From contig DATJPT010000002.1 in the NCBI GenBank assembly GCA_035506275.1, positions 156,642 through 220,641 on the forward strand: DNA of 64,000 bases. Reading direction: 5' to 3'. A program made the translations under genes and the position numbers. Each line of letters opens with the position of its first letter. Positions within the stretch are counted from its first letter, which is position 1. This stretch comes from Bacteroidota bacterium. Its GTDB lineage: Bacteria; Bacteroidota; Ignavibacteria; UBA10030; UBA8401. The notes beneath the pieces are model-generated. The model was not told where the DNA came from. It worked only from the letters and a program-made list of their open reading frames with translations, and ran no database searches. Positions 29,682 to 37,113 of this stretch are shown here, piece by piece.

Positions 29682-30932
29682 ATGGTGAACGAAACTGTTC
29701 TTGACCGGCTTCTCCGGTACGTGAAGATCGACACGCAGTCGAAGGATGACTCAGATTCATATCCAAGCACATCGAAGCAGTTCGATCTTCTCAATCTCCT
29801 TCTCAAAGAATCAAAAGAGCTCGGACTCAAAGACGCATCGATCGATAAATACGGCTACGTGACGGCGACACTGCCGTCGAACCTGCCGTCATCGCATAAA
29901 GCGCACGGCAAAGTTCCCGTCATAGGATTGATCTCCCATGTCGACACCTCGCCGTCGGAAAGCGGCGCAAACGTAAAACCGCAGGTTGTCGATTATAAAG
30001 GAGGAGACATCGTGCTGCCGGGGGATAAGAACGTCATCATCAAAGAGTCGGAGAACCCGGAACTTCGCCACAACATCGGCAAAAAGGTCGTCACGAGCGA
30101 CGGAACGACGCTCCTCGGAGCGGACGACAAGGCGGGTCTCGCCATCATCATGACGGCGGCGCAGACGCTCCTCAATACTCCTTCCCTCCTGCACGGCGAC
30201 ATCCGTATCGGCTTTACTCCCGACGAAGAGATCGGCGCCGGGACAAGATATTTCGACATCAAAAAATTCGGCGCGAAGTTTGCCTATACCGTCGACGGCG
30301 ACACCCCCGGCGAATTGAACAAAGAGACCTTCAGCGCAGACCAGGCGGTCATCACCGTGCACGGGAGAAATATCCATCCCGGCTCGGCAAAAGGGATCAT
30401 GGTGAACTCCCTCCGCACCATGGCCGACATCATCGCGCGGATGCCGAAAGACATCGCGCCGGAGACGACCGAAGGGTACGAACCGTACATTCATCCTCAT
30501 ACCGTCGAAGGCGAGGAATCGAAATCGACGTTGAAAATTCTCCTCCGCGATTTCAACACGCCGGGATTGAAGGTCCTCAAACAGAAGCTGGAGAAGATCA
30601 TCGCCGAAGTTCAACCCCTCCACCCGAAAGCGAAGATCGAGTTGACGATCGTGGAACAATACCGCAACATGAAAGACGGCCTGGGAAACGACCCGCGGCT
30701 GCTCAACTGTCTCGAGGAGGCGACGAAACGGGCAGGCCTGAAGCCGATATGGGCGCCGATCCGGGGAGGCACCGACGGTTCGCGTTTGACCGAAATGGGA
30801 CTGCCGACGCCGAATATTTTTACCGGCGGACAAAATTATCACTGCAAGAACGAATGGGCTTCGGTCTACGGGATGGAAAAAGCCGTCGAGACGGTTGTCA
30901 ATCTCGCACAGCTTTGGGTTGAAAAGAGCTGA
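29682..30932 (+). CDS. pepT: Peptidase T (tripeptide aminopeptidase)
   Basis: The 416-residue protein is an M20B metallopeptidase that removes the N-terminal residue from tripeptides in the cytoplasm. Zinc and catalytic residues are visible: H86 and D88 (ISHVDTSPS), the LLGADDKAGLA bridge Asp pair (148-149), E182/E183 (TPDEEIGAG), D205 (TVDGD) and a C-terminal His in GGQNYHCKNEW. GAGGA lies just upstream of the ATG. The OPT transporter gene begins 58 bases downstream in the same direction, which suggests linked uptake and breakdown of small peptides. Confidence 0.96.
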   Translation: MVNETVLDRLLRYVKIDTQSKDDSDSYPSTSKQFDLLNLLLKESKELGLKDASIDKYGYVTATLPSNLPSSHKAHGKVPVIGLISHVDTSPSESGANVKPQVVDYKGGDIVLPGDKNVIIKESENPELRHNIGKKVVTSDGTTLLGADDKAGLAIIMTAAQTLLNTPSLLHGDIRIGFTPDEEIGAGTRYFDIKKFGAKFAYTVDGDTPGELNKETFSADQAVITVHGRNIHPGSAKGIMVNSLRTMADIIARMPKDIAPETTEGYEPYIHPHTVEGEESKSTLKILLRDFNTPGLKVLKQKLEKIIAEVQPLHPKAKIELTIVEQYRNMKDGLGNDPRLLNCLEEATKRAGLKPIWAPIRGGTDGSRLTEMGLPTPNIFTGGQNYHCKNEWASVYGMEKAVETVVNLAQLWVEKS

Positions 30933-30990
30933 ATGCCGCCGCAAAGGCACAAGTTAGTCTGATCTGAGTTAACTTTCTCAAGGAATTCTC

Positions 30991-32994
30991 ATGGAAACTC
31001 CCGCCTCGGCTTCGAACACGCTTCCGGACAATGCATACAAAGAATTGAAACCGGGGGAAGAATACCGCCCGATCATGAACCCCGACCAGTCGTACGACGA
31101 AGTGACCCCCTGGTCGGTCGGATGGGGATTGGTGATGGCGGTGCTCTTCTCGGCCGCAGCCGCGTATTCCGGATTAAAGATCGGCCAGGTCTTCGAGGCG
31201 GCGATTCCGATCGCCATCCTTGCGGTCGGATTGTCCGCAGCGTTCAAAAGAAAAGGGTCGCTCGGGCAGAACGTCATCATCCAATCCATCGGCGCAAGCT
31301 CCGGCGTCATCGTCGCGGGAGCGATCTTCACGATCCCCGCGCTGTATATCCTCGACCTCCCGGCCAATTTTTTTCAAGTATTTTTTGCTTCGGCAGCGGG
31401 CGGCTTCCTCGGAATTCTGTTCCTCATCCCCTTCAGAAAATATTTTGTGAAGGATATGCACGGAAAGCTTCCGTTCCCCGAAGCGACGGCAACGACGGAA
31501 ATTCTTGTTGCGGGGGAAAAGGGGGGATCGCAAGCGGCGGTGCTGGTCGTCAGCGGATTGATCGGCGGGATCTTCGACTTCATCTTCAACGCATTCGGAT
31601 GGTGGTCGGAGGTGGTGTCGTCCAGGATGATCCATTTCGGCGAGGTGCTGGCGAACAAAGTGAGGATGGTCGTGAAGATCGACGTCTCGGCGATGGTCTT
31701 CGGCCTTGGGTATATTGTCGGCCTGAAGTACTCAGCGATCATCGCCGCGGGCTCGTTCCTTTCGTGGTTTGTGCTCGTCCCTCTCGTGTATGAAGTCGGC
31801 CATGGGCTTGCGGTTCCCCTCGGTGCGACGGCGACCAAACTGATCGCCGACATGTCGGCGGAAGAGATCTTCCGCAACTATGTGCGGCAGATCGGGATCG
31901 GCGGCATCGCGATGGCGGGGATCATCGGCATTATCCGTTCGTCAAAAATCATCGCCGGAGCGTTCTCTCTCGCCTACCGCGAAATCTTCCATGCGAAAAC
32001 CGCCAAGGATGAAACAACGGTTCGATGGCAGACAGACATCAAAATGCTTTTTGTCGCGGTCCTGATATTACTGACCGCCCTCCTTGTCTTCGTCTTTTTT
32101 TACGGCGGCGTCGTCTTCAACTTCACCCATGCCGTGGCCGGATTGCTGATCGTCATGATCATCTCGTTCCTCTTTACGACGGTTGCGGCCAACGCGACGG
32201 CGATCGTTGGAACCAACCCGGTGTCGGGCATGACACTCATGACGCTGATTCTGTCGTCGTTCGTGCTGGTGCAGATCGGATTGACCGGCCCGGCGGGCAT
32301 GGTGAGCGCATTGATCATCGGCGGAGTTGTCTGCACGGCGCTTTCGGTGGCGGGGGGATTCATCACGGATCTGAAGATCGGCTACTGGCTCGGCTCGACG
32401 CCGAAGAAGCAGGAGACGTGGAAATTTCTCGGCGTTCTCGTCTCATCGGCGACCGTCGGCGGAGTGATCCTGGTCCTCAACAAATCGTTCGGATTCAAAG
32501 GGGAACACGCGATGGTCGCGCCGCAGGCGAACGCGATGGCGGCGGTCATCCAGCCGCTCATGTCGAACGTCTCGGCGCCGTGGGTCCTCTACGGAGTCGG
32601 AGCGGTGATTGCGCTCATCCTTGTCACGGTAGGGATTCCGCCTCTGGCGTTCGCGCTCGGGATGTACATCCCGCAGGAACTGAACACGCCCCTCGTGTTC
32701 GGAGGACTGATCGCGTGGTGGGTGACCACGAGGTCGAAGAACGAAAAATTGAACAACGCCCGATTTTCGCGCGGAACGCTGATCGCTTCCGGATTTATCG
32801 CGGGAGGGTCGCTCTTCGGCGTGTTGAATGCGTTCCTGAAATTCTTCGACCAGGAAGTCTGGAATTTCGGCTACGCGAGCTGGTACATGAGCGCCTGGGC
32901 CGATTCACATTCGGGGGAGATCACGGGCTTGATCATGTTCGCTCTCTTGTTTTCCTACGCATTGTGGGATTCAATGAGAGCGAAAGAAGAATAG
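30991..32994 (+). CDS. OPT family oligopeptide transporter
   Basis: The 667-residue, highly hydrophobic protein has roughly 15 membrane segments and the OPT pattern: an N-terminal AAAYSGLKIGQVFEAAIP stretch, the KLPFPEATATTEIL segment that follows the first helices, NATAIVGTNPVSGMTLMTL in the middle, and QANAMAAVIQPLM later. Family members import small peptides or metal chelates using proton energy. AAGGA (30980-30984) sits six bases before the ATG. Placement after pepT favours peptides as substrate. Confidence 0.93.
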   Translation: METPASASNTLPDNAYKELKPGEEYRPIMNPDQSYDEVTPWSVGWGLVMAVLFSAAAAYSGLKIGQVFEAAIPIAILAVGLSAAFKRKGSLGQNVIIQSIGASSGVIVAGAIFTIPALYILDLPANFFQVFFASAAGGFLGILFLIPFRKYFVKDMHGKLPFPEATATTEILVAGEKGGSQAAVLVVSGLIGGIFDFIFNAFGWWSEVVSSRMIHFGEVLANKVRMVVKIDVSAMVFGLGYIVGLKYSAIIAAGSFLSWFVLVPLVYEVGHGLAVPLGATATKLIADMSAEEIFRNYVRQIGIGGIAMAGIIGIIRSSKIIAGAFSLAYREIFHAKTAKDETTVRWQTDIKMLFVAVLILLTALLVFVFFYGGVVFNFTHAVAGLLIVMIISFLFTTVAANATAIVGTNPVSGMTLMTLILSSFVLVQIGLTGPAGMVSALIIGGVVCTALSVAGGFITDLKIGYWLGSTPKKQETWKFLGVLVSSATVGGVILVLNKSFGFKGEHAMVAPQANAMAAVIQPLMSNVSAPWVLYGVGAVIALILVTVGIPPLAFALGMYIPQELNTPLVFGGLIAWWVTTRSKNEKLNNARFSRGTLIASGFIAGGSLFGVLNAFLKFFDQEVWNFGYASWYMSAWADSHSGEITGLIMFALLFSYALWDSMRAKEE

Positions 32995-33006
32995 GATCCG
33001 TACCGC

Positions 33007-33738
33007 CTACATTGCCATGTGGTGATGTCCGCCCCCCATCGGCATCCACGGCATCGGGACGCCCAGGCCCCTCATCACCATGATGATTCCCATCAGGAAT
33101 ACTGTGATCGCTGCAAGTTTGTCGCCTACCATCCGCAGCCGAAACCGGAAGAATGCCGACACAAAACCGACGATGACGAGCGACGGGACAATGCCGCATC
33201 CAAAGAGCGCCATCGTTACAGCGCCGTTGAGAGCGCTTCCCGACGCGGCAGCCATCAGGAACATAGAATAGAGAAGACCGCACGGGAGGAGAGGCGTGAG
33301 CAAGCCGATATAGAATTTGCTCTCAAAAGCGGGGGACGCTAAAAGCGCGCCGTACGTTCTGGTATAAAGACTCAGCAGGAATGATTTTTTCTCACGGCCG
33401 AACGGAACTTCCGGGGTTAACCCGGTCCGCGGAAAAATCCGCGATATCCATATTCCCGAAAGAATGAGCAGCACGCCGGCCGCGGTCGAGAACCATTCCC
33501 CCGCCGACTTCAATCCTGAAACCCCTCCGCCGATCATACCGAGCAGCGCGCCGATGAGCACATACGATAAGACCCGTCCGAAATTGTAGGAGAGATGTTT
33601 GAGGAGCTGATTCCACTTCCCCCGCGCCGGGACGCCAAAATTCGCCTGCGTGGAATAAGCCGCGACGATCGCTCCGCACATGCCGACGCAATGCATGCTT
33701 CCGAAAAACCCGGTGAGAAAAGAAAGAAGAAGGTTCAT
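33007..33738 (-). CDS. SafE/TauE-like (UreH/DsbD-type) membrane protein with His/Met tail
   Basis: I chose the ATG at 33738 because it starts directly at the first membrane helix. The 243-residue protein has about six helices and the family motifs HCVGMCG (16-22) and LLPCGLLY (150-157). The same fold occurs in proteins tied to copper handling and cytochrome oxidase assembly in Bacteroidota, although databases often call it a sulfite exporter. The C-terminus ends PMPWMPMGGGHHHMAM, three His and several Met, a likely copper or other soft-metal site. It follows the YHS lipoprotein gene on the same strand and converges on the OPT gene (12 bases apart). Confidence 0.82.
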   Translation of the reverse strand: MNLLLSFLTGFFGSMHCVGMCGAIVAAYSTQANFGVPARGKWNQLLKHLSYNFGRVLSYVLIGALLGMIGGGVSGLKSAGEWFSTAAGVLLILSGIWISRIFPRTGLTPEVPFGREKKSFLLSLYTRTYGALLASPAFESKFYIGLLTPLLPCGLLYSMFLMAAASGSALNGAVTMALFGCGIVPSLVIVGFVSAFFRFRLRMVGDKLAAITVFLMGIIMVMRGLGVPMPWMPMGGGHHHMAM

Positions 33739-33940
33739 GAGAGTAGATTTATAGGAATCAAGAGCACTCTGAATTGAAGCACGTCTGATCTCCTGAAACA
33801 AGATACTCAATCGTCGCAGCTATTTCAAAGCGCGGTTTGTGCTGCCGATCGAGAATTTCCTCTATCGCTCCCAAACCCAGTTTGGAAAAGGCGTGTGTAA
33901 CTCGCCTTTCGTTTGAAATCATCGAGCGCTGAGTTTGTTC

Positions 33941-33965
33941 TGTTCCAAATCGGAGATTTGGAACA
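33941..33965. repeat. Perfect 11-bp inverted repeat
   Basis: TGTTCCAAATC (33941-33951) and GATTTGGAACA (33955-33965) are perfect reverse complements separated by GGA. A 3-base loop is short for RNA but possible; it could equally be a site for a dimeric DNA-binding protein or a dispersed palindromic element. There is no T-run after it, so a terminator is unlikely. No second copy was seen in the window. Confidence 0.6.
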
Positions 33966-34033
33966 AGCGAGAAAATGAGAATAATGTCCGCGACGAAGGA
34001 GCCTCGCCATAGGCCGGCAATCAAAATCATTCT

Positions 34034-34057
34034 CAGCCAAAGAAACCGTTTTGGCTG
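34034..34057 (-). terminator. Possible weak terminator after YHS gene
   Basis: CAGCCAAA (34034-34041) pairs with TTTGGCTG (34050-34057) around an 8-base loop. On the minus strand it lies about 35 bases after the YHS stop. The T-rich tail is poor, so termination is only a possibility. Confidence 0.3.
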
Positions 34058-34091
34058 CCTGCTTTCAGGGTGCCGCCGAGTTGTTTAATGA

Positions 34092-34379
34092 TTACTGCGC
34101 AGCGATGTATTGCGCCGGTTTTTCCAGAAACTTATCCTTGCATTCTTTAGAACAGAAGCCATATACTTTTCCGTTGTAATGTGCTGTATCGCCGATGCCC
34201 GCGGTCAGCGTCATTCCGCAAACAAGGTCGTTGGCGTTATCGACCTTGACGTTGTTAAACGCTCCCTTTTCATCGTGAGAAACTTCCGGAATTTGATAGC
34301 TGGACGCTCTGTTCTGCCGATTGCATGCTGTTGTCGATAATATTCCTAAGACCAGTCCCCCGAAAAGAATCTTCTTCAT
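34092..34379 (-). CDS. YHS-domain lipoprotein
   Basis: The 95-residue protein opens with a lipoprotein signal ending TTAC (C19) and carries one YHS domain (about 50-93) with C54 and M56 (LVCGM), H67, and C76/C80 (GFCSKEC). YHS domains bind soft metals, chiefly copper, and occur in copper-transport and respiratory proteins. The lipid anchor places it at the periplasmic or outer membrane. It lies between the TonB receptor and the SafE-like gene, which supports a metal-transfer role. The metal itself is not proven by sequence. Confidence 0.87.
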   Translation of the reverse strand: MKKILFGGLVLGILSTTACNRQNRASSYQIPEVSHDEKGAFNNVKVDNANDLVCGMTLTAGIGDTAHYNGKVYGFCSKECKDKFLEKPAQYIAAQ

Positions 34380-34441
34380 ATTGTCTTTAGCCTTTTTCGT
34401 GAATTGTTCTTTGGTTAAAAATTGATTTACGGGTATCGTGA

Positions 34442-34480
34442 TGATGCCATGACTCCCGCGTAAGGCGGGTCATGGCATCA
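34442..34480 (-). repeat. Long hairpin downstream of TonB receptor gene
   Basis: TGATGCCATGAC (34442-34453) pairs perfectly with GTCATGGCATCA (34469-34480), and CCCGC/GCGGG extends the stem past a single bulged base. It begins about 10 bases after the receptor stop on the minus strand. No strict T-run follows, so it may be a transcript-stabilising 3' structure, a factor-dependent terminator, or a dispersed repeat. Confidence 0.6.
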
Positions 34481-34490
34481 CATAAAATAC

Positions 34491-36497
34491 TCACAGCGAA
34501 TATCTCACTGTGCCGTATACCGACCTCGGCTGCCCGGGGTCGACAAACCCGCCGGCAACTAATTCAGGATACGCTTTGTCCGCCAGATTTTTTACCCCTA
34601 CCTGAATAAGAGCGCTGCCTGCATGCACTCCCACGGTCAAAGAGAAAACAGCGTACGATGGCAGGACGACGCCGGGTTCGTCGAACGGACTGTAGGGACC
34701 GACGACGTTCGAACTCAGCTTAATATTCCAGTTGGCATACGGTGCAATATCCAGGGCAGCGATGCCGATGTATTTGGCAGTATTGTAGACGCGGGCGCCG
34801 GAGAGAGAGTCGCCGTCATCTGAGATCAGGTTCCTGTACCGGGCATCATTAAAGGTCCAGTCCGCTGTCAGACGAATTTCATTCGTTAGCTGGGCAGCAA
34901 CGTCCGCTTCAATTCCCTGCCTGCGGCTGCTTCCGCCGCTTGTAGAGACAAGGGTGATCGGGTTGAACGTCTGTTCATTGCTGACATCCATCAAGAAAAG
35001 GGCAACGCTCCCGCTGACGCGTCCTTCATCGAATTTGCTTCCCGCTTCGTACGCCCATGCCGTGATGAACGGAAGCGAGGGAGTTTCAATCGTTCCGTCC
35101 GTGGAGCGGAATCCCCGCGAGACGTTTGCGTACAGCGAAACATCGGCAGCCAACGCATACATCGCACCCAACTTTGGCGAGAATATACCCTTCGTGTCGC
35201 TTAACGATGCGCTGCTGTCGGGCTCAGAAAGAGCATTGATGACGTCGTACCGCGCTCCCGCCGTGAACGTAAACCTGTCCGCCCGCTCCTCGGACTGCAC
35301 AAAGAGCGCGGCTGCTTCCTGTCGGGCCGAGAGCAGAATTTGCGCGGAATCTCGGACTCTGTTCGTCGTGGTCCAGTTTTCATAGCGGGCATGATCGAAC
35401 TTCCCCTCGACTCCCATCGTTATCTCTGCGTGGGGGAGCGCCCATGTCAAGGCGCTCGTGCCGCCAAAGCCGTACCGCGTGTCCTCCTCTTCCGTCTGAC
35501 TTCCTGACCCCTCCGTAATTCCTCCTTCGGGGGGCGTTGTGAGATACAGCTGCCATCGTCCCTGCGTCGCGTAGAGCGTCGTGCGCCAAAACATGACGGA
35601 GTCCGGCGAAACGCGGAGGCTGACGCGTTCCTGCCCATGGCGCTTAAACCCGCCATCGGTAGAATTCGCAACGACATCATAGTCGCGCTGATCGAATTGG
35701 TCCTGGGTGAGTGAGCCGGGAGAATCCCATTTCGTGGCGTACAACTCAACGCCCGCATCGAGCGTTGCAGCGGGTGAGAGCGCCTGCACATACCGTGCAT
35801 GCCCCTGCTCGAGATCATAGCCGCTATTGGGTCTCCAGCCGTCTTCATGGATCGCGCGAACGCCGAAAACGCCGCTGTTTCCGCCATTGTCAAACCCGGT
35901 AAGGAGTGTCCCGTTCAATTTCCCGTACGAACCTCCGGAGAGCCACACGGTTGTTCCGTCCATTTTTTCCAGCGTTCGTACATTCAGGATGCCTGACATG
36001 GCAAAATTTCCATAGAGAGCGCTCGTTGGTCCTTTGATGAGATTCATCGAACTCACCGCCTCGGGCATCAGGAGATTAAAGTCATCATACCCTTCCGCAT
36101 GCCCGTTGACGGGTTCGTTGATCGGAACACCGTCGATCCATAATGCCATATCTGTGGAGTGGTCGGAGCTGAATCCGCGGATCGAAGCATCGGACGCAAA
36201 ACCGGGTCCCTGTCCCTGCTCGTGAACTTCAAGCCCTGTCGTTTGGCGGAGAAGATCCCACGAATCGGTCGCCACCGTTTGTTGAATATCCACGGGAGAA
36301 ACGGCAATTGAACTTACCGGCACCTGTCGTTCAACGGGGCTCGAAGTGATCGTGACCTCGGGGAGTTGAACGACGCGGTTGTTCAGGGAATCGGGAACAG
36401 AAGCGTTCGACTCCGTCGGGACAATCAATACCCCGCACAACAGTGCGGATACGAAATACCATCGCATAGAAATCCTCTCGATTGATTTAAAATTCAT
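34491..36497 (-). CDS. TonB-dependent outer-membrane receptor (putative metal receptor)
   Basis: The true start is the ATG at 36497, seven bases after a perfect AAGGAGG. The 668-residue protein has a signal sequence (to about ASV, residue 34), a possible TonB box QLPEVTITSS (44-53), a plug domain with WDLLRQTTGLEV, ASIRGFSSD and LWIDGVPINEP, then an outer-membrane beta-barrel ending VYGTVRYSL. There is no N-terminal CarboxypepD_reg domain, unlike the receptor at 60330-63008. The neighbouring Cys-rich and YHS proteins suggest a metal or metal-chelate substrate. Its leader can fold into a hairpin over the ribosome site. Confidence 0.92.
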   Translation of the reverse strand: MNFKSIERISMRWYFVSALLCGVLIVPTESNASVPDSLNNRVVQLPEVTITSSPVERQVPVSSIAVSPVDIQQTVATDSWDLLRQTTGLEVHEQGQGPGFASDASIRGFSSDHSTDMALWIDGVPINEPVNGHAEGYDDFNLLMPEAVSSMNLIKGPTSALYGNFAMSGILNVRTLEKMDGTTVWLSGGSYGKLNGTLLTGFDNGGNSGVFGVRAIHEDGWRPNSGYDLEQGHARYVQALSPAATLDAGVELYATKWDSPGSLTQDQFDQRDYDVVANSTDGGFKRHGQERVSLRVSPDSVMFWRTTLYATQGRWQLYLTTPPEGGITEGSGSQTEEEDTRYGFGGTSALTWALPHAEITMGVEGKFDHARYENWTTTNRVRDSAQILLSARQEAAALFVQSEERADRFTFTAGARYDVINALSEPDSSASLSDTKGIFSPKLGAMYALAADVSLYANVSRGFRSTDGTIETPSLPFITAWAYEAGSKFDEGRVSGSVALFLMDVSNEQTFNPITLVSTSGGSSRRQGIEADVAAQLTNEIRLTADWTFNDARYRNLISDDGDSLSGARVYNTAKYIGIAALDIAPYANWNIKLSSNVVGPYSPFDEPGVVLPSYAVFSLTVGVHAGSALIQVGVKNLADKAYPELVAGGFVDPGQPRSVYGTVRYSL

Positions 36498-36504
36498 CAA
36501 TGCG

Positions 36505-36524
36505 CCTCCTTCATCCGAAGGAGG
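36505..36524 (-). promoter_or_regulatory. Hairpin sequestering the TonB receptor Shine-Dalgarno
   Basis: On the minus strand CCTCCTTC (36524-36517) and GAAGGAGG (36512-36505) form a perfect 8-bp stem with a GGAT loop. The right arm is the Shine-Dalgarno itself and the ATG follows seven bases later, so the closed form should block translation. This could be a translational switch that opens with temperature, a metal or protein, or when a ribosome finishes the upstream gene 30 bases before it. Confidence 0.6.
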
Positions 36525-36554
36525 TCAAAGATCGATTTAGTATTATTAATCGGA

Positions 36555-36971
36555 TTACGAGAGGTGCGACTGCGGCGGGTGAAAGAGTGAATTCGCGATA
36601 CCGAGGAGTGGAGATGTGCTGAGACCGAGATATTCCCCGCGCCCTGCGGATAAAACGGCATAACGGGAAGGAGATGAGGGGGCGATCCACTGGTCAAGAA
36701 CGTTCGGGGAAAGTGCTGCCGTAGGAGCCGAACACGGCGCGGAGGAGACAGAACACGTGGCGCTGACGTTTCCTTTCGAATGCTGCATGCAACAGCAACA
36801 GCTCGATGCCCCCCCGGTTTCGTTGCAACAGCAGCAGCAATGGTGAGCCATCCCCATGCCTTTCTCAAGGCCGTGCTGCGATCCAAAAACAGGTGCAAGC
36901 AAGAAACCGTTCGAAGCCAGAACGCTAAGCGTCAGGCCCGCGGCGACAAATTGTCGCAGGACGTTTATCAT
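36555..36971 (-). CDS. Secreted Cys-cluster protein, putative metal binder
   Basis: I do not recognise a named family. The 138-residue product has a signal peptide (about 1-30) followed by a remarkable segment: HH next to five consecutive cysteines (43-49), then four more (58-61), M62 and H64, and single Cys at 73 and 80, 11 Cys in 36 residues. The C-terminal half (about 85-138) has no Cys and is Ser/Pro-rich. Such clusters bind soft metals such as copper, silver or zinc. It is the first gene of a minus-strand unit with the TonB receptor 57 bases downstream. A binding or presentation role for metal is inferred. Confidence 0.7.
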   Translation of the reverse strand: MINVLRQFVAAGLTLSVLASNGFLLAPVFGSQHGLEKGMGMAHHCCCCCNETGGASSCCCCMQHSKGNVSATCSVSSAPCSAPTAALSPNVLDQWIAPSSPSRYAVLSAGRGEYLGLSTSPLLGIANSLFHPPQSHLS

Positions 36972-37026
36972 CGTTCAGACGATTCTCTGCAAAATAGAAG
37001 TGTCGGGGAAAAAAATGGCTTCTACT

Positions 37027-37054
37027 AATATAAGGGAAATACCAATATTTGCAA
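37027..37054 (-). promoter_or_regulatory. Putative promoter of the Cys-cluster gene
   Basis: On the minus strand TTGCAA (37054-37049) is followed after 16 bases by TATATT (37032-37027). Transcription would start near 37020, giving a leader of about 50 bases before the ATG at 36971. Hexamer matches are good for -10 and moderate for -35. Confidence 0.4.
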
Positions 37055-37113
37055 GCAGGAAATTCTCCCTGGAAACAGCGGCCAACTATATTCTTTAAAC
37101 ATCAGAGTTTCAG

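Larger units (their letters stand above)
33739..34091. other. Non-coding gap between SafE-like and YHS genes
   Basis: These 353 bases hold no ORF that looks real; the 90-codon frame at 33758-34030 has no recognisable domain. Two inverted repeats are present (33941-33965 and 34034-34057, listed separately). The gap is unusually long for two same-strand genes of one probable unit, so the SafE-like gene may have its own promoter here. Confidence 0.5.

Noticed and set aside
33758..34030. 90-codon minus-strand frame in the gap beside the YHS gene
   Set aside because: No domain, no convincing start site, and it overlaps an inverted repeat; its sequence has no protein-like pattern.
36497..36898. 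133-codon frame overlapping the Cys-cluster gene
   Set aside because: It is an out-of-frame shadow, very rich in Arg and Ser, without the signal peptide and Cys runs of the true frame.
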